Positions 5,993 to 6,008 of a stretch of DNA of 6,008 nucleotides are shown in pieces. Source of the stretch: CAYNWK01 sp964400875 (GTDB lineage: Bacteria > Chloroflexota > Anaerolineae > Anaerolineales > UBA4823); the NCBI GenBank assembly GCA_964400875.1, contig CAYNWK010000231.1, positions 1 through 6,008 of the forward strand, written 5' to 3'. The notes beneath the pieces were generated by a model. The model searched no databases. It was not told the origin of the DNA and saw only the letters and a list, made by a program, of their open reading frames with translations. Position numbers and translations under genes: made by a program. Numbering within the stretch: the first letter of the stretch is position 1; every line of letters starts with the position of its first letter.

Positions 5993-6008
5993 GAAAAGGT
6001 CACCCTGT

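Larger units (their letters stand above)
5686..6008. other. Gene-free region upstream of the protease cassette
   Basis: No credible reading frame exists here on either strand. The part next to the cassette (5690-5696 on the minus strand) carries its AAAGGAG ribosome site. Farther out are three phased A-tract repeats and an oligo-T run (5812-5819). I found no convincing minus-strand -35/-10 pair for the cassette. The right edge has a TTGACA box reading out of the window. Confidence 0.6.

Noticed and set aside
1..6008. CRISPR array, tRNA cluster or integrase-type attachment site
   Set aside because: I saw no regularly spaced direct repeats, no tRNA besides the tRNA-like part of tmRNA, and no integrase. 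ssrA is a common integration site, but no duplicated 3' end is visible in this window.

Overview
This is a bacterial chromosomal fragment of moderate GC, probably from an environmental or metagenomic lineage. The housekeeping part (an RlmI-type 23S rRNA methyltransferase and a tmRNA gene) is clearly bacterial. The phylum cannot be fixed from sequence alone: the tmRNA does not encode its CCA end, and the accessory genes (a NAL1-like protease, a helix-hairpin-helix protein and a small CxxC protein) do not point to one lineage.

Layout: 1-173 is a leader containing a strong 12-bp inverted repeat plus T-tract that ends only a few bases before rlmI. rlmI (174-1364, +) and ssrA (1421-1813, -) converge on a perfect 15-bp hairpin that can terminate both. 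ssrA can be read in full: acceptor stem with the G3-U alanine identity pair, T-arm, a tag frame encoding ANRTSVSALPLAA, and a consensus -10 box. The stretch 1831-2098 has no gene, but it holds a good sigma70-type promoter for a small CxxC protein (2099-2431, +) that I do not recognise.

The right half (2444-5685, -) is a tandem set of four genes, probably one operon read right to left. In transcription order they are: an unrecognised 272-residue cysteine-free protein; a NAL1-like trypsin-fold serine protease with an intact His/Asp/Ser triad; an 84-residue protein that resembles the protease's own N-terminal domain, without the catalytic part; and a 327-residue protein with an N-terminal helix-hairpin-helix, a charged linker, a Trp-containing middle block and a predicted beta-rich C-terminal domain. 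None has a visible signal peptide, so the set is probably cytoplasmic. Pairing the protease with a free copy of its N-terminal domain suggests a regulated protease with a partner or inhibitor subunit and one or two adaptor/effector proteins. That is inference, but it is the best candidate in this window for an undescribed system.

The last 323 bases (5686-6008) hold no gene. They contain three 11-bp phased A-tract repeats upstream of the cassette and, at the extreme right edge, a TTGACA box beside a motif that may be the end of an insertion sequence or the promoter of a gene outside the window.
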